Below, piece by piece: positions 1-6,650 of a DNA stretch of 11,933 nt (its first letter is position 1; each line of letters begins with the position of its first letter). The notes under the pieces were generated by a model. It was not told where the DNA came from. It made no database searches and worked only from the letters and a program-made list of their open reading frames with translations. Source of the stretch: Thermoanaerobacterales bacterium (lineage in GTDB: Bacteria; Bacillota; Thermosediminibacteria; Thermosediminibacterales; Tepidanaerobacteraceae); the NCBI GenBank assembly GCA_012841995.1, contig DUTQ01000201.1, positions 1 through 11,933 of the forward strand. The letters are read 5' to 3'. Both the position numbers and the translations under genes were made by a program.

Positions 1-39
1 ACCAAATATCATAGTTGTTGCACTCATTCCTTCTGCCAT
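1..39 (-). CDS. Start of an unidentified gene downstream of fliG (partial)
   Basis: An ATG at 39-37 opens a frame that runs off the window after 13 codons (MAEGMSATTMIFG). It is preceded by GGAGGG at 52-47 with a 7-base spacer, so initiation here is well supported although almost nothing of the protein is visible. In Bacillus and most Clostridia the gene after fliG is fliH, the export ATPase regulator. These 13 residues do not resemble a FliH N-terminus that I know, but that is too little to exclude it. The gene lies 38 bases past the fliG stop and is presumably co-transcribed with it. Confidence 0.6.
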   Translation of the reverse strand, partial: MAEGMSATTMIFG

Positions 40-46
40 CTAAAAA

Positions 47-52
47 CCCTCC
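47..52 (-). promoter_or_regulatory. Ribosome binding site of the gene entering at 39
   Basis: The minus strand reads GGAGGG, 7 bases before the ATG at 39-37. It is as good as any Shine-Dalgarno sequence in the window and is the main evidence that a real gene starts directly after the shortened fliG. Confidence 0.65.
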
Positions 53-77
53 GATATCTATTCTTTATCAACTTGCC

Positions 78-923
78 TTATCGGTCTTCCCGTTCTGTTT
101 CCTCATCCTCACTACCTTCATCACTTGTCCCCTTCATTGCCATTGTAAGGTCTTGATTGTCAACTTCACGAAGCATCCGCTGAACAGACCTATCGTCCAT
201 TGTCAATATGTCTTCAAAGACAAACATGAGACGTCTTATCTCTTCAGCCAGTTCAGGATTATCTATTTCTAAAGCTTCGATTATATTTTTTTCAGTTCCT
301 CGGTCAACATTGTTTAAAATATTGACTACAGCAGGTATGCCTCCAACATTTGTATAATCCTCTGTAACCACCGAAGCCAGTTGGCGCTCTAATACCTTCT
401 CAACCTCAAGGATTACGTCAGGTGAAGTTCTATCCATAGTCGCCACTCTTCTTGCAATATCCACTTGCTTTTCAGCAGGAAGAGACGACAAAATGATAGC
501 AGATTGTTCAGGATTTAGGTATGTCATTATAAGCGCAATCGTCTGTGCGTTTTCATTTTGTAAAAAGTTTACAAGCTGTGTTGGATCCGCTTTGCGGATA
601 AAATCAAATGGCCTTACCTGTAGTGATGATGTAAGTCTGTTTATTATTTCCAGAGCTTTTTGAGTCCCTAATGCTTTTTCCAAAACTTCTTTGGCATAAT
701 CAATCCCGCCTTGAGTAATATAGTTTTGAGCCACTAACATTTGATAAAATTCTTCCATTATCATATTTTTTTCATCAGTAGTGACCTTTTTTAGATTTGC
801 TATTTCCAGTGTTAGTTCCTCTATTTCTTCTTCATTTAAGTATTTATATATTTCAGCAGAAATTTCCGGTCCTAATGATACTAATAAAGTAGCCGCCTTT
901 TGATTTCCCGATAGCTTACCCAA
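78..923 (-). CDS. fliG: Flagellar motor switch protein FliG, C-terminally shortened
   Basis: FliG is the rotor protein of the flagellar switch. Its N domain holds the FliF tail on the MS ring, its middle domain binds FliM, and its C domain meets the stator protein MotA to generate torque. Seen here: the N domain (about 1-100), a middle armadillo domain (about 105-185) in which the usual EHPQ motif reads ENAQ at 124-127, a GG linker at 194-195, MFVF at 233-236, and the DDRSVQR helix at 243-249. The protein then stops at residue 281, whereas the family is usually near 335. The last homologous stretch is AMKGTSDE (262-269), followed by 12 mostly charged residues. By alignment from memory, Lys264 of E. 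coli FliG is present, but the equivalents of Arg281, Asp288, Asp289 and Arg297 are gone. The start is TTG at 923-921, 9 bases after GGGAGG (938-933). The identity is certain; whether it is functional is not. Confidence 0.93.
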   Translation of the reverse strand: MGKLSGNQKAATLLVSLGPEISAEIYKYLNEEEIEELTLEIANLKKVTTDEKNMIMEEFYQMLVAQNYITQGGIDYAKEVLEKALGTQKALEIINRLTSSLQVRPFDFIRKADPTQLVNFLQNENAQTIALIMTYLNPEQSAIILSSLPAEKQVDIARRVATMDRTSPDVILEVEKVLERQLASVVTEDYTNVGGIPAVVNILNNVDRGTEKNIIEALEIDNPELAEEIRRLMFVFEDILTMDDRSVQRMLREVDNQDLTMAMKGTSDEGSEDEETEREDR

Positions 924-932
924 ACATATTAA

Positions 933-940
933 CCTCCCTA
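933..940 (-). promoter_or_regulatory. Ribosome binding site of fliG overlapping the fliF stop
   Basis: The minus strand reads TAGGGAGG: the TAG ends fliF and GGGAGG is the fliG Shine-Dalgarno sequence. It lies 9 bases before the TTG that opens the FliG frame, and 5 bases before an out-of-frame ATG at 927-925 which reads M-F-G-stop. The overlap implies translational coupling of fliF and fliG. Confidence 0.6.
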
Positions 941-2494
941 ATCTTCATTCATCCACGTTTGCAATATTTTTGCCACTTCTTTGGGGTTTTGGCGTGCATA
1001 TCTCTCTATATTTTTATACACTTCATTTCTAGTTTGTAACTCTTCATCTTCAGTTGCAGCAGCTTTTTTCACTTCTGCCAATTCCTTTTCAATTGCCTCT
1101 TCTTCTAATCTGCTTTGTTTGCGAGAAAGTATAACCCTGTACACTACGAACCCTGTGATAGCTAACAGTACAAGCACTAACATAATCATTTTTCTTTTAG
1201 CCGCTTTTTGCTCTTTTTGCAGTGTTGCATCTTGTGCCAGAGCATCAGCAAGGTAATTATTAAATTCCGTCCCATAAACAAAGATTTGATCTGTTTCAGG
1301 ATCATAGCCTATTGCATTTCCTACTATTGAAGTAATAGATTCTTTTTCTTCATCACCTAATTCTTTGTTGTTTATGACAACAGAAACTGAAAGTTTCTTA
1401 ACGGCACCTTGAGCTACTTTCAGATTTTCATGAGACTCATTTATCTCGAAATTTTTAACTGTCTCTGATTTGTCATAATCTGAATCGCCTGTTTCAGTTT
1501 GGTTGTAACTAGGCGGATTTGAAACATCTCCAGGTTCGCCCTGTGGCACACTGCCAGTGCCGCTAAAGTGCTCCTTTAATTCCTGCATGCTTCTAATTAT
1601 GCCTTCTCCGGTTTCTTCGTCTACTGGGTCAAATAGCTTGTTTTCAACGGTTTTTTCATCAAAGTTTAACTGAGCACTTACTCTTACAACCACATTGCCA
1701 GGTCCAAAAACCTGTTCTAATAACGATTTTACACTCGACTGAAGTTGCTCCTGAAATTTGTTTTGTATGGCTATTTGCGAATTGATGACATCTTTTGATG
1801 CCTTTTCCTGAGAAAAATCTATGCCATCTGAAAGTATTCTGCCAAAGTTATCAACTACTGTTATATTATCAGGTTTTAAACCCTCTACCGAACGAGTGAC
1901 CAGAAATACTATGCCTCGCACTTGCTCATCATTCATTTGTACACCCGGTTCCAATTTTAAAATAACAGCTGCTGAAGGTTCTGGCCCTGGTTCTGTTTGA
2001 ATAAATAGGCTCTTTTCGGGCTGCACAATATGTACCCTTGCTGACTCTATCTCGGCAATCTCCTCTATAGTCCTAGCAAGTTCCCCTTGTAATGCCTGAT
2101 TATATTGCATTTGCCTTTCCCAATCGGTAGTGCCGAGTTTTGTCTTGTCAAATACTTCATCAAAACTCATAGAGCCATCCCTTGGGAGACCTTCTTGAGC
2201 GAGCTGTAATCGTGTTTTATATTTATATTGTGGTTCTACTAAAATGCTTTTTCCACCATCGTCCAACTTGTAAGGAATCTTCATATCATCTAATTTTTTT
2301 ACTATCTCTCCTGCTTCTTTTTCACTCAAGTCAGAATAAACAGGAACATAAGACGGTTTCTTTAAATAATTTGTGATAATAAGTGATAAACAAATAATTA
2401 TAATGCCTATAATCAATATTTTTATTTTTTGTGCCCTATTTTTGCTCTGCCAAAATTCGCTCACCTGCTGCCTGATTTTTGTAAAAAATTCCAT
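938..2494 (-). CDS. fliF: Flagellar MS-ring protein FliF
   Basis: FliF forms the membrane-embedded MS ring that houses the flagellar export gate and carries FliG on its cytoplasmic face. The 518-residue product is within the normal family range. One membrane segment lies at about 25-43 and a second at about 436-454, with the large extracytoplasmic ring-building region between them. The second segment is followed by a charged, probably coiled stretch and the conserved FliG-binding tail (about 490-518, ending KILQTWMNED). This tail is complete, which contrasts with the shortened FliG next door. The start is ATG at 2494, with AAGGTG in the 23-base gap after fliE. It is the fourth gene of the fla operon seen here. 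Confidence 0.96.
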   Translation of the reverse strand: MEFFTKIRQQVSEFWQSKNRAQKIKILIIGIIIICLSLIITNYLKKPSYVPVYSDLSEKEAGEIVKKLDDMKIPYKLDDGGKSILVEPQYKYKTRLQLAQEGLPRDGSMSFDEVFDKTKLGTTDWERQMQYNQALQGELARTIEEIAEIESARVHIVQPEKSLFIQTEPGPEPSAAVILKLEPGVQMNDEQVRGIVFLVTRSVEGLKPDNITVVDNFGRILSDGIDFSQEKASKDVINSQIAIQNKFQEQLQSSVKSLLEQVFGPGNVVVRVSAQLNFDEKTVENKLFDPVDEETGEGIIRSMQELKEHFSGTGSVPQGEPGDVSNPPSYNQTETGDSDYDKSETVKNFEINESHENLKVAQGAVKKLSVSVVINNKELGDEEKESITSIVGNAIGYDPETDQIFVYGTEFNNYLADALAQDATLQKEQKAAKRKMIMLVLVLLAITGFVVYRVILSRKQSRLEEEAIEKELAEVKKAAATEDEELQTRNEVYKNIERYARQNPKEVAKILQTWMNED

Positions 2495-2517
2495 TATCTC
2501 ACACCTTGCCTATACCG

Positions 2518-2799
2518 CTATATCTGCATTCTCATTATTTCCTGATATGCCTCAATAGCTTTATTTCGTAATTGCAAAGTGAGCTCAAGGGAAAGTCTTG
2601 CCTTTTCCCCGGCAATTATGACATCACTTAAACTTACTTCATCAGTCAATTGTTTTTCAATCATTTCATCATATTGCTTTTGATATTCATTTGTCGATTT
2701 AAAAGCTTGTTTTAATATATTCTGAAATGACTTAACCCCTTGCTGTTTTACTCCCCCTGAAACTGTCGGCATTTTTCCATCTACACTTTGAATGTTCAC
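2518..2799 (-). CDS. fliE: Flagellar hook-basal body complex protein FliE
   Basis: FliE is the small adaptor joining the MS ring and export gate to the proximal rod. The product has 93 residues, typical of the family. Its poorly conserved N-terminus leads into the hallmark C-terminal half, where the segment DVIIAGEKARLSLELTLQLR (about 59-78) and the closing EAYQEIMRMQI match FliE well. The start is GTG at 2799-2797, supported by GGAAGGAG at 2814-2807 with a 7-base spacer; no in-frame ATG fits better. It lies 21 bases after flgC. Confidence 0.95.
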   Translation of the reverse strand: MNIQSVDGKMPTVSGGVKQQGVKSFQNILKQAFKSTNEYQKQYDEMIEKQLTDEVSLSDVIIAGEKARLSLELTLQLRNKAIEAYQEIMRMQI

Positions 2800-2820
2800 A
2801 GGAACACTCCTTCCAAAACT

Positions 2821-3261
2821 TTATTTGCCAATCTCCAAAGTTTTAAGCACCATATTCTTGGTGGAATTTATGGCAGTTATATTTGCTTCATAGCTTCTTG
2901 TTGCAGAAATCATATCGACCATTTCAGTAACTATATTGACATTAGGCATATCCACATAACCATCTTTTGCATCCGGATGACTAGGATCATATACCTTTTT
3001 AAAGGGAGTAATGTGATCTTCCTTTATTGAAATAACCCTGACACCTTGACTGTTGTTTTTGCTATAGGCATCAGAAAAAAGTCGTTTAAAATTATTTTCT
3101 TTTGATCTTTCCTGAAATACAACATTCTTTCTTCTATAAGGAGTGCCTTTAGAAGTTCTAGTTGTATTCACATTTGCAATGTTATCGGAGATTACATCTA
3201 ACCTCAGCCTTTGAGCTGTAAGCCCAGAAGCACTAACATTTAATGTATCAAAAAAACCCAT
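2821..3261 (-). CDS. flgC: Flagellar proximal rod protein FlgC
   Basis: FlgC is a building block of the flagellar proximal rod, exported through the flagellar type III apparatus without a cleaved signal. The 146-residue protein opens with the rod/hook family signature (LNVSASGLTAQRLRLDVISD, then NIANVNTT) and closes with the matching heptad-like helix (MVDMISATRSYEANITAINS and following residues). The two ends pack together in the assembled rod. The start is ATG at 3261, three bases after the flgB stop, with GGGAGGAGG inside the end of flgB, so translation is likely coupled. Confidence 0.96.
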   Translation of the reverse strand: MGFFDTLNVSASGLTAQRLRLDVISDNIANVNTTRTSKGTPYRRKNVVFQERSKENNFKRLFSDAYSKNNSQGVRVISIKEDHITPFKKVYDPSHPDAKDGYVDMPNVNIVTEMVDMISATRSYEANITAINSTKNMVLKTLEIGK

Positions 3262-3264
3262 TAT

Positions 3265-3669
3265 TTACCTCCTCCCTTCACTTATAGCAGCTCGCAGCAG
3301 TGCAAATTTTGTTTGGACTTGTTGAGCCAGTATATTATAAGACAATGTATTTTTCGTAAGTTCTACCATTTCTCTATCAATATCAACATTGTTTTTATCT
3401 GTTCTAAACACACTATCGCCTTGCACATATACTTCAGGCTTTATGTCCTTTACATCTTGAAAATTATTAATATGCCCTTTGTGCGAAGTTTTTAACTCAA
3501 TTCTGTTTTTTTGTATATTATCAATTAAAGCCTGTTCAAAGGATACATCTGCTCGCTTAAAACCCGGTGTGTCCACATTGGCAATGTTGTTTGAGATGAC
3601 TTCATTCCTTAAATTTTTAGCATTTAACAGTCTTTGCATATCGTTTATTTGATTAAAAATACCATTCAT
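3265..3669 (-). CDS. flgB: Flagellar proximal rod protein FlgB
   Basis: FlgB is a proximal rod subunit and the first gene of the fla/che operon. From the ATG at 3669 the product has 134 residues. It carries the rod signature NNIANVDTPGFKRADVSF near the N-terminus and a C-terminal helix that pairs with it. The frame stays open upstream to GTG codons at 3690 and 3684, which would add 7 or 5 residues. I prefer the ATG because GGGGGTGA (3688-3681) lies just before it, whereas nothing like a ribosome binding site precedes the GTG at 3690, and family members begin close to this point. It follows codY by 191 bases, across a terminator and a probable promoter. Confidence 0.93.
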   Translation of the reverse strand: MNGIFNQINDMQRLLNAKNLRNEVISNNIANVDTPGFKRADVSFEQALIDNIQKNRIELKTSHKGHINNFQDVKDIKPEVYVQGDSVFRTDKNNVDIDREMVELTKNTLSYNILAQQVQTKFALLRAAISEGRR

Positions 3670-3690
3670 AAAAAAATCTTTCACCCCCAC

Positions 3691-3709
3691 AATATGTGCT
3701 GATCATATT
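3691..3709 (-). repeat. Small inverted repeat in the flgB leader
   Basis: On the minus strand AATATG (3709-3704) and CATATT (3696-3691) are perfect inverted copies separated by 7 bases. The repeat ends directly beside the GGGGGTGA ribosome binding site of flgB. It could be a weak hairpin or an operator-like dyad. With a 6-base, AT-rich stem it may be chance. Confidence 0.3.
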
Positions 3710-3753
3710 AAAAACTGATGCTTGGTTTTTAGGGATTTTTTGCTAATAGTTCT

Positions 3754-3782
3754 ATTTTATATAATTAGACAAAAATTGATAA
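3754..3782 (-). promoter_or_regulatory. Candidate sigma-A-type promoter of the fla/che operon
   Basis: The minus strand has TTATCA (3782-3777) as a -35 element, a 17-base spacer, and TAAAAT (3759-3754) as a -10 element. Transcription would start near 3747 and give a leader of roughly 80 bases before flgB. I looked for a sigma-D (TAAA-N15-GCCGATAA) promoter in the gap and saw none. The spacer contains AATTTTTGTCTAATT (3777-3763), which matches the CodY consensus AATTTTCWGAAAATT at 10 of 15 positions. That is weak in DNA this AT-rich, but it sits where a repressor would act. Confidence 0.4.
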
Positions 3783-3796
3783 AACCCTTCTTAAAA

Positions 3797-3825
3797 CAAA
3801 AAAAATGCGTGAAAAAATCACGCAT
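3797..3825 (-). terminator. Rho-independent terminator after codY
   Basis: On the minus strand ATGCGTGA (3825-3818) and TCACGCAT (3812-3805) form a perfect 8-base-pair stem around a 5-base loop, followed at once by an unbroken run of T residues through 3798. It lies about 35 bases past the codY stop and separates the xerC-hslVU-codY unit from the fla operon. Confidence 0.9.
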
Positions 3826-3860
3826 ATACACACATATACATTACAGATAAAAAATTCAGC

Positions 3861-4646
3861 TTATGCTCTTACTTTTTTTAATTCTTCTAAAAGTTTATCA
3901 TTTAATATTTTGATGTAAGTGCCTTTCATACCTAAAGAGCGCGATTCGATAACACCTGCACTCTCAAATTTTCTCAGTGCATTTACAATAACTGATCTTG
4001 TTATACCAACTCTATCAGCTATTTTACTTGCTACAAGCAAGCCTTCATTACCATCCAGTTCTTCAAAAATATGTTCAATAGCTTCCAATTCAGAAAAAGA
4101 TAATGTGCCTAGTGCAAGTTGGACAACGGCTTTTTTACGCGCTTCTTCTTCAATTTCTTCACTTTTTGACCTTAATATTTCCATTCCTACAACTGTTGCA
4201 CTGTACTCAGCAAGGACTAGATCTTCATCAGTAAAATCTTCAAATCTCGACAATACTAAAGTCCCTAACCTTTCTCCTCCACCATTTATAGGTACTATTG
4301 TAGTTATCCTGTCCTCATATGGGCAATTTATATCTTCTGAAAAAACACAATGTGAAGTCTGTTGAGTTAAGTTTGGCTTTGTCTCATGTATCTCTAATAA
4401 CTGGTCATTATAGTGTTTTGGAAACATCTTTTCTTCTAGTACTTCATCTTGGACAGCATCACATTCATAATCATTCATTAGAGCATATCCTAATACCTTT
4501 CCCTTTCTACTGGCAACATAGGCATTTGCCGTTAGGACATCTCCGAGAGTCTTACATACTTCATTAAAATCTACAGGATACCCAGCCGATCTCTGTAGCA
4601 GTTTGTTAATTCTCCTTGTCTTTTCTAAAAGGCTATTTTCACTCAT
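3861..4646 (-). CDS. codY: Global nutritional repressor CodY
   Basis: CodY is a dimeric DNA-binding repressor that senses GTP and branched-chain amino acids and shuts off stationary-phase, amino-acid and, in several species, motility genes. The 261-residue product has the standard length. An N-terminal GAF ligand domain spans about 1-155, a linker helix follows, and a winged helix-turn-helix begins near 205. The DNA-binding part ([20 protein letters not shown], then [18 protein letters not shown], about 207-245) is nearly identical to that of B. subtilis. The start is ATG at 4646 with AAGGAGGAAC seven bases upstream. It lies 42 bases behind hslU and is followed by a terminator and then the fla operon, the same neighbourhood as in Bacillus. 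Confidence 0.98.
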   Translation of the reverse strand: MSENSLLEKTRRINKLLQRSAGYPVDFNEVCKTLGDVLTANAYVASRKGKVLGYALMNDYECDAVQDEVLEEKMFPKHYNDQLLEIHETKPNLTQQTSHCVFSEDINCPYEDRITTIVPINGGGERLGTLVLSRFEDFTDEDLVLAEYSATVVGMEILRSKSEEIEEEARKKAVVQLALGTLSFSELEAIEHIFEELDGNEGLLVASKIADRVGITRSVIVNALRKFESAGVIESRSLGMKGTYIKILNDKLLEELKKVRA

Positions 4647-4660
4647 TAAAGTTCCTCCTT

Positions 4661-4675
4661 AAATTTGAAAAAATA
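4661..4675 (-). promoter_or_regulatory. Possible CodY-like box just before codY
   Basis: The minus-strand 15-mer TATTTTTTCAAATTT matches the CodY consensus AATTTTCWGAAAATT at 11 of 15 positions. It lies immediately upstream of the codY ribosome binding site, in the 42-base gap after hslU, so it could serve autoregulation as a roadblock. The match is modest and the region is AT-rich. Confidence 0.2.
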
Positions 4676-4688
4676 TTTTTATCTTATA

Positions 4689-6092
4689 TTAGAGTATATA
4701 CATACTAAGATCCTTATCTTTTACAATGTCTTTAAGTTTATTATTTACATAATTTTTATCAATCTCTATTTCGCTTTGCTTTTGGGCTAGCTCTGGCGCA
4801 TTAAAGGATATGTCTTCTATCAACTTCTCCATTACAGTATAAAGCCTTCTAGCACCGATGTTCTCTGATTTTTCATTGACATATGTTGCAACTTTTGCTA
4901 TCTCATTTATAGCATCTTCAGAAAAATGGATTTTTATACCTTCTGTTCCGATTAATGCAGTATATTGCTTAATTAGTGAATTTTTTGGTTCTAACAAAAT
5001 CTTCTTTAAATCTTTTTCGGAAAGACTATCTAACTCAACCCTTATGGGAAATCTACCTTGAAGTTCAGGTATTAAATCAGAAGGTTTTGATACATGAAAT
5101 GCTCCCGCTGCTATGAACAAGATATGGTCTGTTTTAACAGGTCCATATTTAGTCATAATTGTAGAGCCTTCTACTATCGGAAGTATATCTCTTTGAACAC
5201 CTTCTCGCGACACATCGGGACCATGGGCTTCCTTGCCTGCAATTTTGTCAATCTCATCAATAAAAATAATTCCAGTTTCCTCTGCCTTTTTTATAGATTC
5301 GTTTATAACCTCATCCATATCAATTATCTTTTGTGCTTCTTCCTGTGTTAAGATTCTCCTTGCATCTTTAACTGTTACCCTTCTCTTCTTTCTTTTTTTG
5401 GGAAATAAACCACCAAACACATCCTGCATATTGATTCCCATTTCTTCCATACCTGATCCTGAAAAAACCTCAAGCATTGGCGGAGTATTATCTTCAACTT
5501 CTATCTCTATCATCTTATCATCGAATTTGCCACTTTGTACATCTTTTAATGTATGATAACGCTTTTCTTCAATTACTTTCATCTTCTCATTATAATCATC
5601 CTGTGCATCCTTGTATTCAGACTTGGAAAGACCACCAAAAATAGCTTCAAAAGGATTTTTAGTATCATCTTTTGCAGGTGCAGGATAAAGCAGTCGACAA
5701 ATCTTTTGATCAGCTAGAAGTCTAGCCTTTTCCTTAACTTTTTCCGTTTTTTCTTGCTTAACCATCCTGATTGAAATCTCTAAAAGATCTCTAACCATAG
5801 AATCTACATCTCGACCTACATATCCAACCTCAGTAAATTTAGTAGCCTCAATTTTTATGAATGGCGCTTTTACAAGTTTCGCCAGCCTTCGGGCTATTTC
5901 TGTTTTGCCAACTCCAGTAGGCCCTATCATCAGTATATTTTTTGGAATAACTTCTTCTTTTAAATCTGGAGGCAACTGTTGTCTTCTGAACCTATTCCTA
6001 AGAGCTAATGCAACAGATTTTTTTGCTTCTTTTTGGCCTACTATGTATTTATTTAACTCATCTACGATTTTCTTCGGTGTCAAATCATCCAT
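4689..6092 (-). CDS. hslU: ATP-dependent protease ATPase subunit HslU (ClpY)
   Basis: HslU is the AAA+ unfoldase that feeds proteins into the HslV peptidase chamber in the cytoplasm. The 467 residues are a normal length. Visible parts are Walker A GPTGVGKT (57-64), the pore loop GYVGRD (90-95), the inserted I domain (about 110-245), Walker B IIFIDE (275-280), the conserved [15 protein letters not shown] segment (291-305), sensor 2 GARRL (413-417), and the C-terminal DLSMYIL tail that docks into HslV. The start is ATG at 6092, 12 bases after hslV, with GGGAGGTGG overlapping the hslV stop. In Bacillus the same gene is called clpY. Confidence 0.98.
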   Translation of the reverse strand: MDDLTPKKIVDELNKYIVGQKEAKKSVALALRNRFRRQQLPPDLKEEVIPKNILMIGPTGVGKTEIARRLAKLVKAPFIKIEATKFTEVGYVGRDVDSMVRDLLEISIRMVKQEKTEKVKEKARLLADQKICRLLYPAPAKDDTKNPFEAIFGGLSKSEYKDAQDDYNEKMKVIEEKRYHTLKDVQSGKFDDKMIEIEVEDNTPPMLEVFSGSGMEEMGINMQDVFGGLFPKKRKKRRVTVKDARRILTQEEAQKIIDMDEVINESIKKAEETGIIFIDEIDKIAGKEAHGPDVSREGVQRDILPIVEGSTIMTKYGPVKTDHILFIAAGAFHVSKPSDLIPELQGRFPIRVELDSLSEKDLKKILLEPKNSLIKQYTALIGTEGIKIHFSEDAINEIAKVATYVNEKSENIGARRLYTVMEKLIEDISFNAPELAQKQSEIEIDKNYVNNKLKDIVKDKDLSMYIL

Positions 6093-6104
6093 TTGCCCAC
6101 CTCC

Positions 6105-6635
6105 CTATAGTGTTTCTACGGTAATATAGTCGTTTGTATAAACACAGATATCTGATGCTATCTTCAACGATTCTTTTACAATTGTTTCAACAGGCAAATC
6201 TGAAAATTGATTTAATGCCCTAGCTGCCGCAAGAGCATATGGCCCGCCCGACCCCACCGCAGCAACCCCATCATCTGGTTCTATAACTTCTCCATTCCCA
6301 GAAATTATCAGTATACGATTTTTATCTGCTGTAAGCAAAAGGGCTTCGAGTTTCCTAAGCATTTTATCAGTTCGCCATTCTTTTGCCAGTTCTACAGCAG
6401 CTTTTAATAAGTTTCCATGGGTTTCTTCCAATTTACCTTCGAATTTCTCAAAAAGCGTCACAGCATCAGCTACAGACCCTGCGAAGCCAGCCAATATACT
6501 GCCATCATATATTTTTCTTACCTTTTTTGCATGATGTTTCATTATTGTGTTTTCTCCAAAGGTCACTTGACCATCGCCTGCAATTGCCGCACCCTTATCG
6601 TTTACAACAGCTACAATTGTGGTAGCAGAAAACAT
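6105..6635 (-). CDS. hslV: ATP-dependent protease peptidase subunit HslV (ClpQ)
   Basis: HslV is the proteasome-like dodecameric peptidase partnered by HslU. The 176-residue protein starts [10 protein letters not shown]; comparison with E. coli places the catalytic threonine at Thr5, so four residues must be removed to free it. With that offset the other active-site residues are in place: Asp21 (AGDGQ), Lys37 and Ser129 (GSGGPYA). The C-terminus, [14 protein letters not shown], is typical. The start is ATG at 6635 with a strong AAAGGAGGA just upstream, inside the end of the xerC gene region. It is flanked by xerC and hslU with minimal spacing, which indicates one operon. Confidence 0.98.
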   Translation of the reverse strand: MFSATTIVAVVNDKGAAIAGDGQVTFGENTIMKHHAKKVRKIYDGSILAGFAGSVADAVTLFEKFEGKLEETHGNLLKAAVELAKEWRTDKMLRKLEALLLTADKNRILIISGNGEVIEPDDGVAAVGSGGPYALAAARALNQFSDLPVETIVKESLKIASDICVYTNDYITVETL

Positions 6636-6650
6636 AGCAAAGTCCTCCTT

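Noticed and set aside
1-116. A simple frameshift hiding an intact FliG C-terminus
   Set aside because: I translated the other two frames past residue 269. One stops at once; the other gives about 15 residues with no resemblance to the NMSKRAA or GPVRL segments. No single indel restores the family sequence here, so a larger deletion or misjoin is needed.
3265-3690. Upstream GTG start for flgB at 3690
   Set aside because: The frame is open, but no ribosome binding site precedes it, and the GGGGGTGA that serves the ATG at 3669 would lie inside the coding region.
3670-3800. Sigma-D flagellar promoter before flgB
   Set aside because: I tested TAAA sequences in the gap with 15-base spacers; none is followed by anything near GCCGATAA.
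3919-4365. 148-codon open frame on the plus strand opposite codY
   Set aside because: It is fully antisense to a highly conserved codY, shows no recognisable domain, and reads as serine/leucine-rich shadow sequence. The same applies to the plus-strand frames opposite topA, trmFO, hslU and dprA.
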